From an uncultured Ruminococcus sp. (GTDB taxonomy: Bacteria > Bacillota > Clostridia > Lachnospirales > Lachnospiraceae), in contig UQKK01000022.1 in the NCBI GenBank assembly GCA_900541505.1, forward strand, positions 1 to 56,448: a stretch of 56,448 nt of DNA. Direction: 5' to 3'. Positions 34,633-43,180 of this stretch are shown here, one piece after another. The notes under the pieces were generated by a model. It had not been told where the DNA came from. It saw only the letters and a program-made list of their open reading frames with translations, and made no database searches. Within the stretch, counting starts at the first letter, position 1. Each line of letters opens with the position of its first letter. A program made the translations under genes and the position numbers.

Positions 34633-34697
34633 GTGAAGTTTATTGAAATGATAACCCCCTGTACAGCCAAAGTTTATATCATCGTATCTGCTTATTC

Positions 34698-35459
34698 TTA
34701 TAACTCAGATTCATCAATCACGATATCGTCCAGATTAATTTCTCCGCCGAGAGCATCTGCTTCAGCAAGTATCTTCTCCGCAGAAGCACAGCCGATGCCA
34801 AATCTCGTAGCGCCGAGTTTATACATCTTAAGCAGTGTATCCAGGTCTCTCACCCCGCCTGCGACTTTAATCTGCGCTCTGTCTCCAATAGTATCTTTGA
34901 TGACTTTTACATGGTGCAGGGTCGTTGGTTTTCCGATAGAGAATCCGGAACCTGTCTTTACATAGTCCGCGCCTGCCTCAACTGCCAATTCGCTCGCTCT
35001 TCTGATTTCTTCATCCGTCAAAAGCATTGGCTCAATGATAACTTTCAGCGGTACGCCCGGTGTCGCCTCACGCACTGCTTTGATATCCTGTAATACTAAA
35101 TCATCAAATCCTTCCTTCACCCAGCCTACATTAATCTGCATATCATTGGTGGCGGGCTCCAAAGCCATAAACTGATGCGCGAGAAATACTTTTGTCTCCG
35201 TTGCTTCCTGCCCTGTCGGGAATCCCAGCGATGTACCGAATTTTGTCACCGGCGCGTCCTCAAGAAGTTCTACCAATTGCGGATAGTAACATGGCCAGCA
35301 GAAGCAGGTTCCGCATCCATATTTCTTGCATACTTCCACCATGTGCTTTACATCGCTTAATGTTGTATCCAGCTTCAGTACGCTGGGGTCCATCATGTAC
35401 GCGATATCATCCTTTGTCAATACATTCTTTCTCGGTCTTTCTGTCAATATTCCTTTCAT
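34698..35459 (-). CDS. deoC: DeoC-family aldolase (deoxyribose-phosphate aldolase)
   Basis: The 253-residue class I aldolase has the Schiff-base lysine in GADYVKTGSGF and the second lysine in IKVAGGVRD, with KVIIEPMLL before them, all in DeoC register. DeoC splits 2-deoxyribose-5-phosphate into acetaldehyde and glyceraldehyde-3-phosphate. Here it is the last gene of a sugar ABC-transporter operon, so the natural substrate may be a related phospho-sugar. An unusual Cys-rich stretch, GCGTCFCWPCYY, lies near residue 50. ATG at 35459 follows AAGGTG. Confidence 0.87.
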   Translation of the reverse strand: MKGILTERPRKNVLTKDDIAYMMDPSVLKLDTTLSDVKHMVEVCKKYGCGTCFCWPCYYPQLVELLEDAPVTKFGTSLGFPTGQEATETKVFLAHQFMALEPATNDMQINVGWVKEGFDDLVLQDIKAVREATPGVPLKVIIEPMLLTDEEIRRASELAVEAGADYVKTGSGFSIGKPTTLHHVKVIKDTIGDRAQIKVAGGVRDLDTLLKMYKLGATRFGIGCASAEKILAEADALGGEINLDDIVIDESEL

Positions 35460-35511
35460 TTCTTTTCACCTTTCCTTTTCCATCTTTTCCGTCCTGCTTG
35501 CCCCCGCAGAG

Positions 35512-35557
35512 CTTTTTGTTGTATAGGAAATTCAAAGGAATTTTCTATACAACAAAA
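35512..35557. repeat. AT-rich inverted repeat with TAGGAAAT core
   Basis: CTTTTTGTTGTATAGGAAATT and AATTTTCTATACAACAAAAG pair around CAAAGG between the oxidoreductase and deoC genes. It matches the plan of the palindrome at 24826-24871 while the outer stem bases differ in a compensated way. On the minus strand it may act as a terminator or mRNA-stabilising structure. Confidence 0.65.
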
Positions 35558-35564
35558 GCAGCTT

Positions 35565-36803
35565 TTAGGTATGGAGAGCGTTCAGTTTGCCGAATTTCTT
35601 TCTGCACTCTACAAAACGGTCTGTGTAAGGCTTATTGTATGTCACGCACCCTACAGGCTGCTGCCGAATCATCAATTCTTCACAGTTCATACACATCGTA
35701 CAGTAGTGAATCTCATCCTCTCTTCCTTCCTGGAGTTTTATCGGTGTAAACGGGTCCGCGAAAGATTGTCTTCCGAGTCCTACCATATCCATCATGCCGT
35801 CTTCGATACATCTTGCGCCCATCGGGAAAATCCCTGATTTTTCGGGGTCCACAGACAACAGCTTATTCTTCTTTCCCCGGAAAGGAGTGAAATGAGAACC
35901 GATAACCACCGTTTCCGGTTTCAGCGCTTTCTTCATCAAATCTGCGAAATAAATGTGCATATAAGACAGCTCCGACCCGTCTTTCAGACATTCCATGTAA
36001 TTCATCGCGCAGTGCACATTGCCTAAAGACTCTACAAAATAACTCGCCCCACGCTCTTCCAGACCTTTAATCAAATCAATCGGTTCTGTCATATCCATCA
36101 GCGGAGAATCCGGTCCCGCGGAGCCGAAACCTCCCGGATATCCCTCCCACATCGACATCTTGGAGCCAATGAGGAAGTCTTTGCTTACATTTTTCTTTAT
36201 CTTTTCCATCAAATCATAGGCAAATCTGGAGCGGTTCTCCCAGGAGCCGCCGTATTTCCAGTCACGGTCGTTGTATGGACGAATAATCTGGGAACCCAGA
36301 TAACCGTGGCACAGTTTCATATCAATACCGTCCGCTCCCACACTTTCCGCAATCTTGGAAGCCAGCACGAACTGGTCCATGATGTGGTCTACTTCTTCCT
36401 CACTCAATAAATCGCCGCCCAATCCATAGGTCGGTTTTACGCACACCCTTCTGGAAAAGTCCGGTTCGCTGATTTCACCGGAGTGGGTAAGCTGGAATAC
36501 AATCAATGTATCCGGGCTTACTTCTTTTAATCGTTTGATGAAATTTGCCAGCGGTTTTTCATTTCTCGGCATAATCTCAAGCTGCGTCTTCCTCGCGCGG
36601 GATTCGTTTGTGACCGTGATTGCCTCAAGGTCCACAAGACCAAAACCGCCTTTATAGAGGTTCTCATATCTCTGATATGTTAAATCTGTCGGATTTCCCT
36701 CCGCATCCGAATCCACACATTCCATGGGCTGCGCGAAAAAACGGTTCTTACATGTTTTGCTTCCGATTTGAATTGGTTTTAAAAGTGTCTCCTTATATCC
36801 CAT
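35565..36803 (-). CDS. NADH:flavin oxidoreductase, single-domain Old Yellow Enzyme with Fe-S site
   Basis: The 412-residue protein has the FMN barrel (IGSKTCKNRFFAQPMECV start, DGIDMKLCHGYLGSQIIRP with the catalytic HGY region, GGSWENRSRFAYDL) and a late Cys set (CTMCMNCEELMIRQQPVGC) for a 4Fe-4S cluster, but no FAD/NAD domain. Electrons must come from a partner or directly from NADH or ferredoxin. It sits inside a sugar transport operon between the ABC ATPase and deoC, which is unusual for ene-reductases. ATG at 36803 follows AAAGGAGG. Confidence 0.85.
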   Translation of the reverse strand: MGYKETLLKPIQIGSKTCKNRFFAQPMECVDSDAEGNPTDLTYQRYENLYKGGFGLVDLEAITVTNESRARKTQLEIMPRNEKPLANFIKRLKEVSPDTLIVFQLTHSGEISEPDFSRRVCVKPTYGLGGDLLSEEEVDHIMDQFVLASKIAESVGADGIDMKLCHGYLGSQIIRPYNDRDWKYGGSWENRSRFAYDLMEKIKKNVSKDFLIGSKMSMWEGYPGGFGSAGPDSPLMDMTEPIDLIKGLEERGASYFVESLGNVHCAMNYMECLKDGSELSYMHIYFADLMKKALKPETVVIGSHFTPFRGKKNKLLSVDPEKSGIFPMGARCIEDGMMDMVGLGRQSFADPFTPIKLQEGREDEIHYCTMCMNCEELMIRQQPVGCVTYNKPYTDRFVECRKKFGKLNALHT

Positions 36804-36857
36804 TTACTTTCCTCCTTTTGACATTTCTTAGCTGGACTCTTAACCGTCCTCTCTTTT

Positions 36858-38357
36858 TCAGGCTAATTTTTCTCCGCTCGCCAGCTTCATCACATTTTCT
36901 TCAGAAAATTCACCGACTTGCAGTTCTCCGGTTATATCTCCTTCGTGCATCACAAGGATTCTGTCCGCTACCCCCATAAGCTCCGGCATCTCTGAAGAAA
37001 TCATAATGATGCTCACGCCTTCCTGCACAAGTCGGTCCATCAGCAGATATATTTCATATTTCGCTCCCACGTCAATGCCTCTCGTCGGCTCATCCAAAAA
37101 TAAGATTTTACACTCTGACGCAAGCCATTTTGCCAATACTACTTTCTGCTGATTGCCGCCGGACAAAAATTTGCATATTTTATTCATATCCGGCGCTACG
37201 ACCTTCAAGTCCTCAAAATATTTACCGACCATTGTCTTTTCTTTCCGGGAATCCATAAAGCCAGCCTTCGATACTTTGTCAAGTGCCGCTGCCGCTATAT
37301 TTTCCCGTATACTCTGGTTTAAGAACAGACCCTGTGTTTTCCTGTCCTCCGTGGCGAATCCGATGCCGTACTTTAAAGCTCTGCTCGGATGATGAATCTC
37401 TGCCTCTTTTCCGAATATCTTCACCGTGCCTTTGCTTTTCTTGTCCGCGCCGAATATTGCCCTTAGTACTTCTGTTCTTCCTGCTCCGACTAAACCGCCG
37501 ATTCCGAGTATCTCTCCTTTTTTTAATTTAAAAGAGATATTCCGGAATTTTTCTCCTGTCAGCCCGTCCACTTCCAATGCCGTCTCTTCACTGAAAATCC
37601 GGTGCCTCGGAGGATACGTATCTTTTAAATCTCTGCCAATCATCTTGCTGATTAGCCAGTCTTTATCTATATCCTTAATATCTGCATCCGCGATATATTT
37701 TCCGTCTCTGAGCACAGTAACTCTGTCACAGAGAGCAAACAGCTCTTCCAGTCTGTGTGAAATGTAGATGACGGTAATCCCGTCTTCTTTCAGCTTTCTC
37801 ACAATCTCAAATAACGTCTCAATCTCCGTGTTTGTCAGACTGTCTGTGGGTTCGTCCATAACAATGATTCTGGAATCATAGGACAGCGCTTTGGCGATAT
37901 CTATCATCTGCTGCTGCGCCACACTCAATTTTTTCACCGGCACCTTATAGCTCTTCAAGGCGCCCCTGCTTACATAATCCAGATATTTTCCGGCAAATTC
38001 GTTTTCAGCTTTGCCGTTGATGATACTGAATCTGTTTTTTTCCTGACCGAGCATAACGTTTTTCACCGCATCCAGTTCCGGAACAAGACTCAGTTCCTGA
38101 TAGATGATTGCCACACCTTTCTCAATCGCATCCTTTGGATTTCTAACCGCAACAACTTCGCCATCTATTTTGACTGTTCCCGCATCCGGTTTATATACGC
38201 CGGACAGAACTTTCATCAATGTGGATTTTCCGGCTCCGTTCTCTCCAATCAGTGCATGGATTTCTCCCTTTTTCACACGAAGATTCACATTATCCAGCGC
38301 CGTAACTTTGGAAAATGTTTTAGTGATGCCTGTCATTTCCAATGCATATTCACTCAT
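36858..38357 (-). CDS. Sugar ABC transporter ATP-binding protein (RbsA/MglA type)
   Basis: The 499-residue protein has two ATPase halves. The first has Walker A GENGAGKST and Walker B IIVMDEPTDSL; its signature region (KLSVAQQQMIDIAKAL) matches the CUT2 class. The second has the degenerate Walker A GLVGAGRTE normal for this class, signature LSGGNQQKVVLAKWL and Walker B LFLDEPTRGID. It powers uptake of a mono- or disaccharide with the adjacent permease and the binding protein at 41744. ATG at 38357 follows AAGGAG. Confidence 0.93.
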   Translation of the reverse strand: MSEYALEMTGITKTFSKVTALDNVNLRVKKGEIHALIGENGAGKSTLMKVLSGVYKPDAGTVKIDGEVVAVRNPKDAIEKGVAIIYQELSLVPELDAVKNVMLGQEKNRFSIINGKAENEFAGKYLDYVSRGALKSYKVPVKKLSVAQQQMIDIAKALSYDSRIIVMDEPTDSLTNTEIETLFEIVRKLKEDGITVIYISHRLEELFALCDRVTVLRDGKYIADADIKDIDKDWLISKMIGRDLKDTYPPRHRIFSEETALEVDGLTGEKFRNISFKLKKGEILGIGGLVGAGRTEVLRAIFGADKKSKGTVKIFGKEAEIHHPSRALKYGIGFATEDRKTQGLFLNQSIRENIAAAALDKVSKAGFMDSRKEKTMVGKYFEDLKVVAPDMNKICKFLSGGNQQKVVLAKWLASECKILFLDEPTRGIDVGAKYEIYLLMDRLVQEGVSIIMISSEMPELMGVADRILVMHEGDITGELQVGEFSEENVMKLASGEKLA

Positions 38358-38383
38358 AAGAGTCTCCTTCCCCGCATGAACGA

Positions 38384-39358
38384 TTATTTATCCTGTTTCT
38401 GGAATACAACTGCAACAAGGATAATCAAACCTTTAATCAAACTCTGCAGATTCGGGTCTGCGCCTACCAGATTCAGTATGTTATTTACAATTGCCATAAT
38501 GATGACACCGGCAAGTGTACCTGCCAGACCACCTTTTCCGCCGCTCATTGCCGTACCGCCGATAACCGCGGCCGCAAGCGCATCCATGTCATATCCTGTA
38601 CTTCCGTTTGGCTCTCCAACTCTGACACGCGCCATCAGCATGACACCGGCGAGAGCTGCCGTGAAACCGCAGAGTACATATGCCATAATTTTGTTGAATT
38701 TTACCTTGATTCCCGTCAGGCGCGCCGCCTCGGCATTACTTCCTATGGCATAAATATGACGCCCGTATATGGTCTTGTGCAGTACAATCATAAAAATGAC
38801 CATCATAGCCAGATAAAGAAGCACGGCACAGGGAATCCCGAATGCAAAACCGGAACCGAAATTCTCCCAGAATTCGGTTACTTCTCCGCCCGGAGCACCC
38901 TTGGTATATACCATAACGATACCTTTTACAATCATATTCATCGCCAACGTAACGATAAAAGCCTCCAATTTTCTTGTAACGATGATAATACCATTGATAA
39001 GACCAATAAAACTTCCGAGCAGCAGCACCAGTATCACCGGTCCGATTGTTATACCTTTCTCACCGTTATTGACTGCCGCCTCAAGCATATCTGCTAAAAG
39101 ACAGGCTGTAATTGCCATAATACTCGTCACGGAAAGGTCGATTCCTCCCACAAGAAGTACAACCGTCATTCCGATGCTGACAACGCCGACGATAGATGCC
39201 TGTCTCAATATATTCATGATATTAGAATATGTAGGAAAAATATCCGGCGACGCAATCGTGGAAATAATAAATACGATGATTAGCGCAATATAGGGAACAC
39301 TTACCGGATTTCCAAGTATTTTTTTTATGATGTTTGTTTTCTCTTTCTCCGCACTCAT
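38384..39358 (-). CDS. Sugar ABC transporter permease (RbsC type)
   Basis: The 324-residue protein has eight to ten membrane helices and CUT2-permease signatures: IVGVVSIGMTVVLLVGGIDLSV near residue 50 and TGYDMDALAAAVIGGTAMSGGKG near residue 265. It forms the channel of the transporter with RbsA-like 36858-38357. It follows the zinc dehydrogenase gene after a 210-base structured gap. ATG at 39358 follows CAGGAG. Confidence 0.92.
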   Translation of the reverse strand: MSAEKEKTNIIKKILGNPVSVPYIALIIVFIISTIASPDIFPTYSNIMNILRQASIVGVVSIGMTVVLLVGGIDLSVTSIMAITACLLADMLEAAVNNGEKGITIGPVILVLLLGSFIGLINGIIIVTRKLEAFIVTLAMNMIVKGIVMVYTKGAPGGEVTEFWENFGSGFAFGIPCAVLLYLAMMVIFMIVLHKTIYGRHIYAIGSNAEAARLTGIKVKFNKIMAYVLCGFTAALAGVMLMARVRVGEPNGSTGYDMDALAAAVIGGTAMSGGKGGLAGTLAGVIIMAIVNNILNLVGADPNLQSLIKGLIILVAVVFQKQDK

Positions 39359-39384
39359 TGCTCACTTCTCCTGCTTACTTTGAA

Positions 39385-39432
39385 AAGCGCGGGCTGCATG
39401 CCGTTCTTTCGGCCGGCAGCCCACCGAATTTA
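39385..39432 (-). other. GC-rich hairpin in the permease leader
   Basis: GGGCTGC and GCAGCCC pair on the minus strand with CCG/CGG inside, about 30 bases upstream of the permease start. It is part of a run of four hairpins between the dehydrogenase and permease genes. Confidence 0.6.
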
Positions 39433-39437
39433 TTTTT

Positions 39438-39534
39438 CAAGACTCGTCCGCGAGTCTTGGCGCGGGATTCGGGTCAGCTCTGCTGACATCATTCTTTTCC
39501 GAATCCCTGCGCATCCTCGCGGAGCGTATATCAG
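39438..39534. repeat. Three-hairpin repeat element, copy 1
   Basis: Stem 1 is CAAGACTCG/CGAGTCTTG. Stem 2 is GGGATTCGG/CCGAATCCC with inner GTCAGC-TCT-GCTGAC. Stem 3 is CTGCG/CGCGG, and the element ends GGAGCGTATATCAG. A copy at 53626-53724 keeps the layout with compensated changes in the stems. Here it lies in the gap between dehydrogenase and permease. Confidence 0.75.
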
Positions 39535-39612
39535 AGGGGGATTGACACTCGCCACTGATACGGATTCGTCACTCATCGCCTATAGAGGCGTGAGTCATCT
39601 CCCTCTGATATA
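39527..39612. repeat. Large hairpin overlapping the dehydrogenase 3' end
   Basis: TATATCAGAGGGGGA and TCTCCCTCTGATATA pair across about 56 bases that hold smaller stems such as GCCT-ATA-GAGGC. The right arm lies in the dehydrogenase coding sequence, so the protein's last residues appear to come from the repeat. Confidence 0.65.
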
Positions 39613-40669
39613 ATACAGTTCGTTCTGTTGCCTGCGGACTAACAAGCACTTTAATCAACTTTGGATTTTTCTTTATCTCGTGAAGCGTCTCCTCCAGCTC
39701 TTCCAGAGGAACAATCATGGAGATAAGCGGCATCGGGTCTACTCTGTTATACTGCATCAGAGTCAATGCATCCGCCCAGTCGTATCCGATTCCTGCACAG
39801 CTTCCGCTGATTTTCTTCTCGCTGGTCACAAATTCAATCGGCGCGAGACTTGCGTAATCGTCATCGGCACACATACCGAATGCCTCAAGCTTTCCGCCCT
39901 TTCTCAGCATCTTAAACGCCTGTTCATATGTACTGTGATGTCCTACTGCCTCCAGTACATAGTCCGCTCCGATTCCTTTGGTCAGTTTCATAACCTCTTC
40001 CACCGGGTCGCACTTGGAAGCGTCAATCACATAATCTGCCACTACTTCTTTTGCCATTTTCAGACGTTCCGCATTTGTATCTACCACGATAATCGGGGCA
40101 GCTCCGCGCGCTCTTGCCAGCTGCGCATGCATCACTCCCAGTCCTGCGCCTATAATGACGACACTGCGCCCTATCTCACAGTTCATTTTGTGAGAAGCAT
40201 TCAGACATGCGGTCAGCGGTTCAACAAATGCAGCCTTCTCATCTGACACTTCATCCGGTACTTTATAGATATTCTTCCAGGGCACCTTCACGTACTCCGC
40301 GAAACCTCCGTCGGTGTGAATCCCAATCTGTTTAAAATCAGAGCAAAGAAGGGATTCCCCAATTCGGCACTGATAACATGTACCGCACGGGATTACGATA
40401 TCATAAGTAACGCGGTCCCCCACTGCCAGTCCCTGAGCATTTGCGCCGACCTCTGCAATGGTTCCGTATACTTCATGTCCTGTAGTAAGCGGGATACATT
40501 CCACCTCATCTGCGTACTTTCCCTGATAAGAACCCCAGTCTGACCCGCAGATGCCACAGTATTTTACTTTTACAAGCACTTCATCATCGTTAATTTGCGG
40601 AATCGGCACTTCCTTTAATTCAAAGCGTCCCACTTCCACAAGAACCTGTGCTCTCATTGTTCCTTCCAT
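39569..40669 (-). CDS. Zinc-dependent sugar/polyol dehydrogenase (medium-chain)
   Basis: The 366-residue protein has a catalytic zinc site (CGICGSDWGSYQ, GHEVYGTIAEVG), four structural-zinc Cys region reduced to CGTCYQCRIGESLLC, and an NAD-binding fold (VVIIGAGLGVMHAQLARARGA). It resembles sorbitol and threonine dehydrogenases. In this operon it probably oxidises a sugar or polyol to a keto-sugar. The tail TERTVLYQREMTHASIGDE is odd and is encoded by an intergenic repeat. ATG at 40669 follows GGAGG by 9 bases. Confidence 0.87.
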   Translation of the reverse strand: MEGTMRAQVLVEVGRFELKEVPIPQINDDEVLVKVKYCGICGSDWGSYQGKYADEVECIPLTTGHEVYGTIAEVGANAQGLAVGDRVTYDIVIPCGTCYQCRIGESLLCSDFKQIGIHTDGGFAEYVKVPWKNIYKVPDEVSDEKAAFVEPLTACLNASHKMNCEIGRSVVIIGAGLGVMHAQLARARGAAPIIVVDTNAERLKMAKEVVADYVIDASKCDPVEEVMKLTKGIGADYVLEAVGHHSTYEQAFKMLRKGGKLEAFGMCADDDYASLAPIEFVTSEKKISGSCAGIGYDWADALTLMQYNRVDPMPLISMIVPLEELEETLHEIKKNPKLIKVLVSPQATERTVLYQREMTHASIGDE

Positions 40670-40693
40670 ACTGTTCTTCCTCCTATCTCCGTT

Positions 40694-41674
40694 CTATTTT
40701 GTAAACAGTTTGTCATTACGCCCTTCATACGGAGCGTCAATCATCAATGGTCTTAAGAAATCTATTGTTTTCTTTACTCCATCCGCACGGCTCATGATGA
40801 CGTCTTCATGCTCGTAGTTGAATACCCCGTTGTAACCTGTAAGGAACAATTCGCTGATGAGACGTTTCCAGTCCACATCTCCCCAGCCCGGGATACGGAA
40901 TCGGAAGGAACGGTCAAGCCTGCCCCAGCCATCCTGCATATACATATTCAGACCGCCTCTTGCGAGATTATGCTTCACAATCTCACAGTCCTTCGCATGT
41001 ACTGTTACGATGCGCCCCTTCATATCATCTACGAACTGGTTTACATCCACGCCCGAAAAATAGATATTGGCAGGGTCCAAATTGATACAGAAACTTTCAT
41101 GGTGGTCCACAACATCAAGCAGTCTGAGTGTAGACTGTGTATCGTAGACAATATTGTTCGGATGCGGTTCAAATGCTACTTTTACACCGTATTCCTTATA
41201 CTTGTCAAATACATAGCCCCACTTTTCCGCAAACTGTTCTTCCTCGTATTTCCAACCGTTGGGTTCGGGCCAGTCGTTGATATGTCCGTAATTTTCCATG
41301 CCGGAAAACGCCACCACTGACTCTACACCAAGTTCCGCTGCCAACTGCGCAGAACGAATCATACTTTCCTGACCGAATTTAATTTTTTCTTCTTTTGTTC
41401 CCGGGCAAATGGAATCCATGCCGGCACTGTACGGTCCCATAATCAGAGGCGAATCTGCATGATTACTCAGAGCAGAGATAAACAGTCCGTGGGATTCAAC
41501 CATTTTTTTGAGTTCTTTTGCTTTTCCGCCTTTTAAGAGTTCCTCGACATCTACCTGTCCATTATCCGTATACGCAGGGAGCTCTACGGCATCGTAGCCG
41601 TTATCGGCTGCTATCCTGCACACTTCCTCCACCGGAAGTTCTGAATAATTTACCACACAAAAACCTATCTTCAC
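40694..41674 (-). CDS. Sugar phosphate isomerase/epimerase (AP-endonuclease-2 fold)
   Basis: The 326-residue TIM-barrel protein has the typical metal ligands: a Glu in VKVAFEPHPNN, Asp and His in NLDPANIYFSG and TVHAKDCE, and a final Glu in FNYEHED. Members interconvert keto-sugars, act on inosose or similar compounds, and the substrate cannot be read here. The start codon is GTG at 41674, 7 bases after GGAGG. It lies between the binding protein and zinc dehydrogenase genes. Confidence 0.85.
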   Translation of the reverse strand: MKIGFCVVNYSELPVEEVCRIAADNGYDAVELPAYTDNGQVDVEELLKGGKAKELKKMVESHGLFISALSNHADSPLIMGPYSAGMDSICPGTKEEKIKFGQESMIRSAQLAAELGVESVVAFSGMENYGHINDWPEPNGWKYEEEQFAEKWGYVFDKYKEYGVKVAFEPHPNNIVYDTQSTLRLLDVVDHHESFCINLDPANIYFSGVDVNQFVDDMKGRIVTVHAKDCEIVKHNLARGGLNMYMQDGWGRLDRSFRFRIPGWGDVDWKRLISELFLTGYNGVFNYEHEDVIMSRADGVKKTIDFLRPLMIDAPYEGRNDKLFTK

Positions 41675-41743
41675 CTTTGTTCCTCCTCGCTTTTGATATT
41701 CATCTGCTCATCAGATATACCGAATCTGAAACTGACAGACATT

Positions 41744-42763
41744 TTAATATGTCCAGTCGAAATCATCGCCTTCCATGTCCACATACTCATCTACATTTTC
41801 TGCCGTCACGATAATCGGGTCTTTTACAACAATTTTATCTTCAGGGTCATTTCCTTCCAATGTATCGATGGCAAGTTTCAATGCCTCTACAGAAGCTGCG
41901 CACGGGAACTGTGTTGCCCCATATGCTTTTCCCTCTTTGATGAGCTTACATACGCCATTGATTCCATCAGCATTTACCACAATGATGCCTTCGTCATCTC
42001 TGCCTGCTTCCACAATTGCATCCCAGGCTGCCAGCGTAACACCGCCATCCTGTGATATCACTGCATCAATCTCGCCTTCTCCATATTTATTAAGAAAGTC
42101 TTCCATTGCGGATTTTCCTTTAGAAGCTTCAAAGTCTGTATACTGTCTGCCGATAATCTCGATATCGGGATACTGACTGAACACGCTCTCCTGTCCTTCT
42201 TTCTGTCCATTGTCTGTTCCTGAACCTGCAATACTGTCCAGTGCAATAACCTTTCCTTTCGGCTCTCCATATTTCTCTGTCAAAGCATCTACAACCATCT
42301 GCGCACAGGCTGCTCCGTTATTCTTATCTGTCCAGCCTACAAAATGGGTGTAATCCTCGGTCGTAGCAGTACGGTCAAACAGAATGACCGGAATACCTGA
42401 CTCATACGCCGCTTCAATCCCCGGGTTTACAGCATCTTCTACACAGGGAGTAATTAAGATTGCATCCAAATCCTGCTGAAGCATCGCTTCAATATTACTG
42501 TTCTGCGTATTTGCATCATCATGTGCATCTGTCTCTACAATCTCAACTCCCTGTTTTTCCGCTTCTTCCATCAGCATATCACGCATCTTTACACGCCAGC
42601 TGTTAGATACAGAAGCATTTGCGAAACCAATTCTGTATTTTGCATCTCCTCCGCTCTTCCCGGAATCGCCTTCCTGCGATTTTGAGGAATTGGAGCATCC
42701 GCTGAGAATCATAGTTCCTGCTAAAACACCTGCCAATAATACTGAAAGCACTCTTTTCTTCAT
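41744..42763 (-). CDS. Sugar ABC transporter substrate-binding lipoprotein
   Basis: The 339-residue protein has a lipoprotein signal (LLAGVLAGTMILSGCSNSS, lipid on Cys23) and a ribose-binding-type periplasmic fold: YRIGFANASVSNSWRVKM at the start, DAILITPCVEDAVNPGIEAA, and DAVISQDGGVTLAAWDA. It captures the sugar and delivers it to the permease. It is the first gene of the operon, as usual for the most expressed component. ATG at 42763 follows AAGGG. Confidence 0.92.
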   Translation of the reverse strand: MKKRVLSVLLAGVLAGTMILSGCSNSSKSQEGDSGKSGGDAKYRIGFANASVSNSWRVKMRDMLMEEAEKQGVEIVETDAHDDANTQNSNIEAMLQQDLDAILITPCVEDAVNPGIEAAYESGIPVILFDRTATTEDYTHFVGWTDKNNGAACAQMVVDALTEKYGEPKGKVIALDSIAGSGTDNGQKEGQESVFSQYPDIEIIGRQYTDFEASKGKSAMEDFLNKYGEGEIDAVISQDGGVTLAAWDAIVEAGRDDEGIIVVNADGINGVCKLIKEGKAYGATQFPCAASVEALKLAIDTLEGNDPEDKIVVKDPIIVTAENVDEYVDMEGDDFDWTY

Positions 42764-42830
42764 AATTTTTCCCTTTCTTTTCTTGCTTTTGTTTTTAACC
42801 TTTCTGCACGAGCTCGCCTAACTTGCTAAT

Positions 42831-42859
42831 AATATATCACATTTATTTTTGTTTGTCAT
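42831..42859 (-). promoter_or_regulatory. Promoter of the sugar transport and catabolic operon
   Basis: ATGACA (42854-42859), 17 bases and TATATT (42831-42836) on the minus strand. The next bases, TAGCAAGTTAGGCGAGCTCG, are a candidate operator for the divergent DeoR protein. Confidence 0.6.
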
Positions 42860-43016
42860 CATATTTTTTCATTTTTTTATTTTTTGTTTTTATTATCTTT
42901 CGTTTTTATGTAATTTTCCTTTTTAAATTTATGTATTTTGTATATATTTTATATGTTTTTTGTACATTTAGTTGTGATATTTTATTTTTTATTTTATTTT
43001 CTTTTTTTCTTTTTCA

Positions 43017-43045
43017 TTGCTAATTCTATTTCTTTATGCTATAAT
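43017..43045 (+). promoter_or_regulatory. Promoter of the deoR-family gene
   Basis: TTGCTA (43017-43022), 17 bases and TATAAT (43040-43045), with TG one base before the -10 box, form a strong promoter. Confidence 0.8.
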
Positions 43046-43103
43046 CAGACTCAGAAGTAACTTACTTATCACTGAATACCCGATTTTGTTTACTGCTTCT
43101 GTA

Positions 43104-43151
43104 TAGCGTCGATGTAGAAGAGAGCGCGATATCTCTTGTATAACGACGCTA
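43104..43151. repeat. 48-bp palindromic element in the deoR leader
   Basis: TAGCGTCG and CGACGCTA close the hairpin and AAGAGA/TCTCTT pair inside. The ends TAGCGTC/GACGCTA match the 69-bp palindrome at 29518-29586. It ends 29 bases before the deoR start and could affect its message. Confidence 0.6.
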
Positions 43152-43180
43152 AGATAAATTTTATAGTAGGTATAATAGAT

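Larger units (their letters stand above)
42764..43180. other. Divergent control region of the sugar regulon
   Basis: About 415 bases between the binding-protein and deoR genes. It has a promoter on each strand, a palindrome CGAGCTCG near 42808, an extremely T-rich tract (42841-43018, almost only T and A on the plus strand) and a hairpin repeat in the deoR leader. Confidence 0.7.

Noticed and set aside
42823..43023. 66-residue Phe/Ile-rich membrane peptide
   Set aside because: It is a translation of a T-rich tract with no ribosome site.
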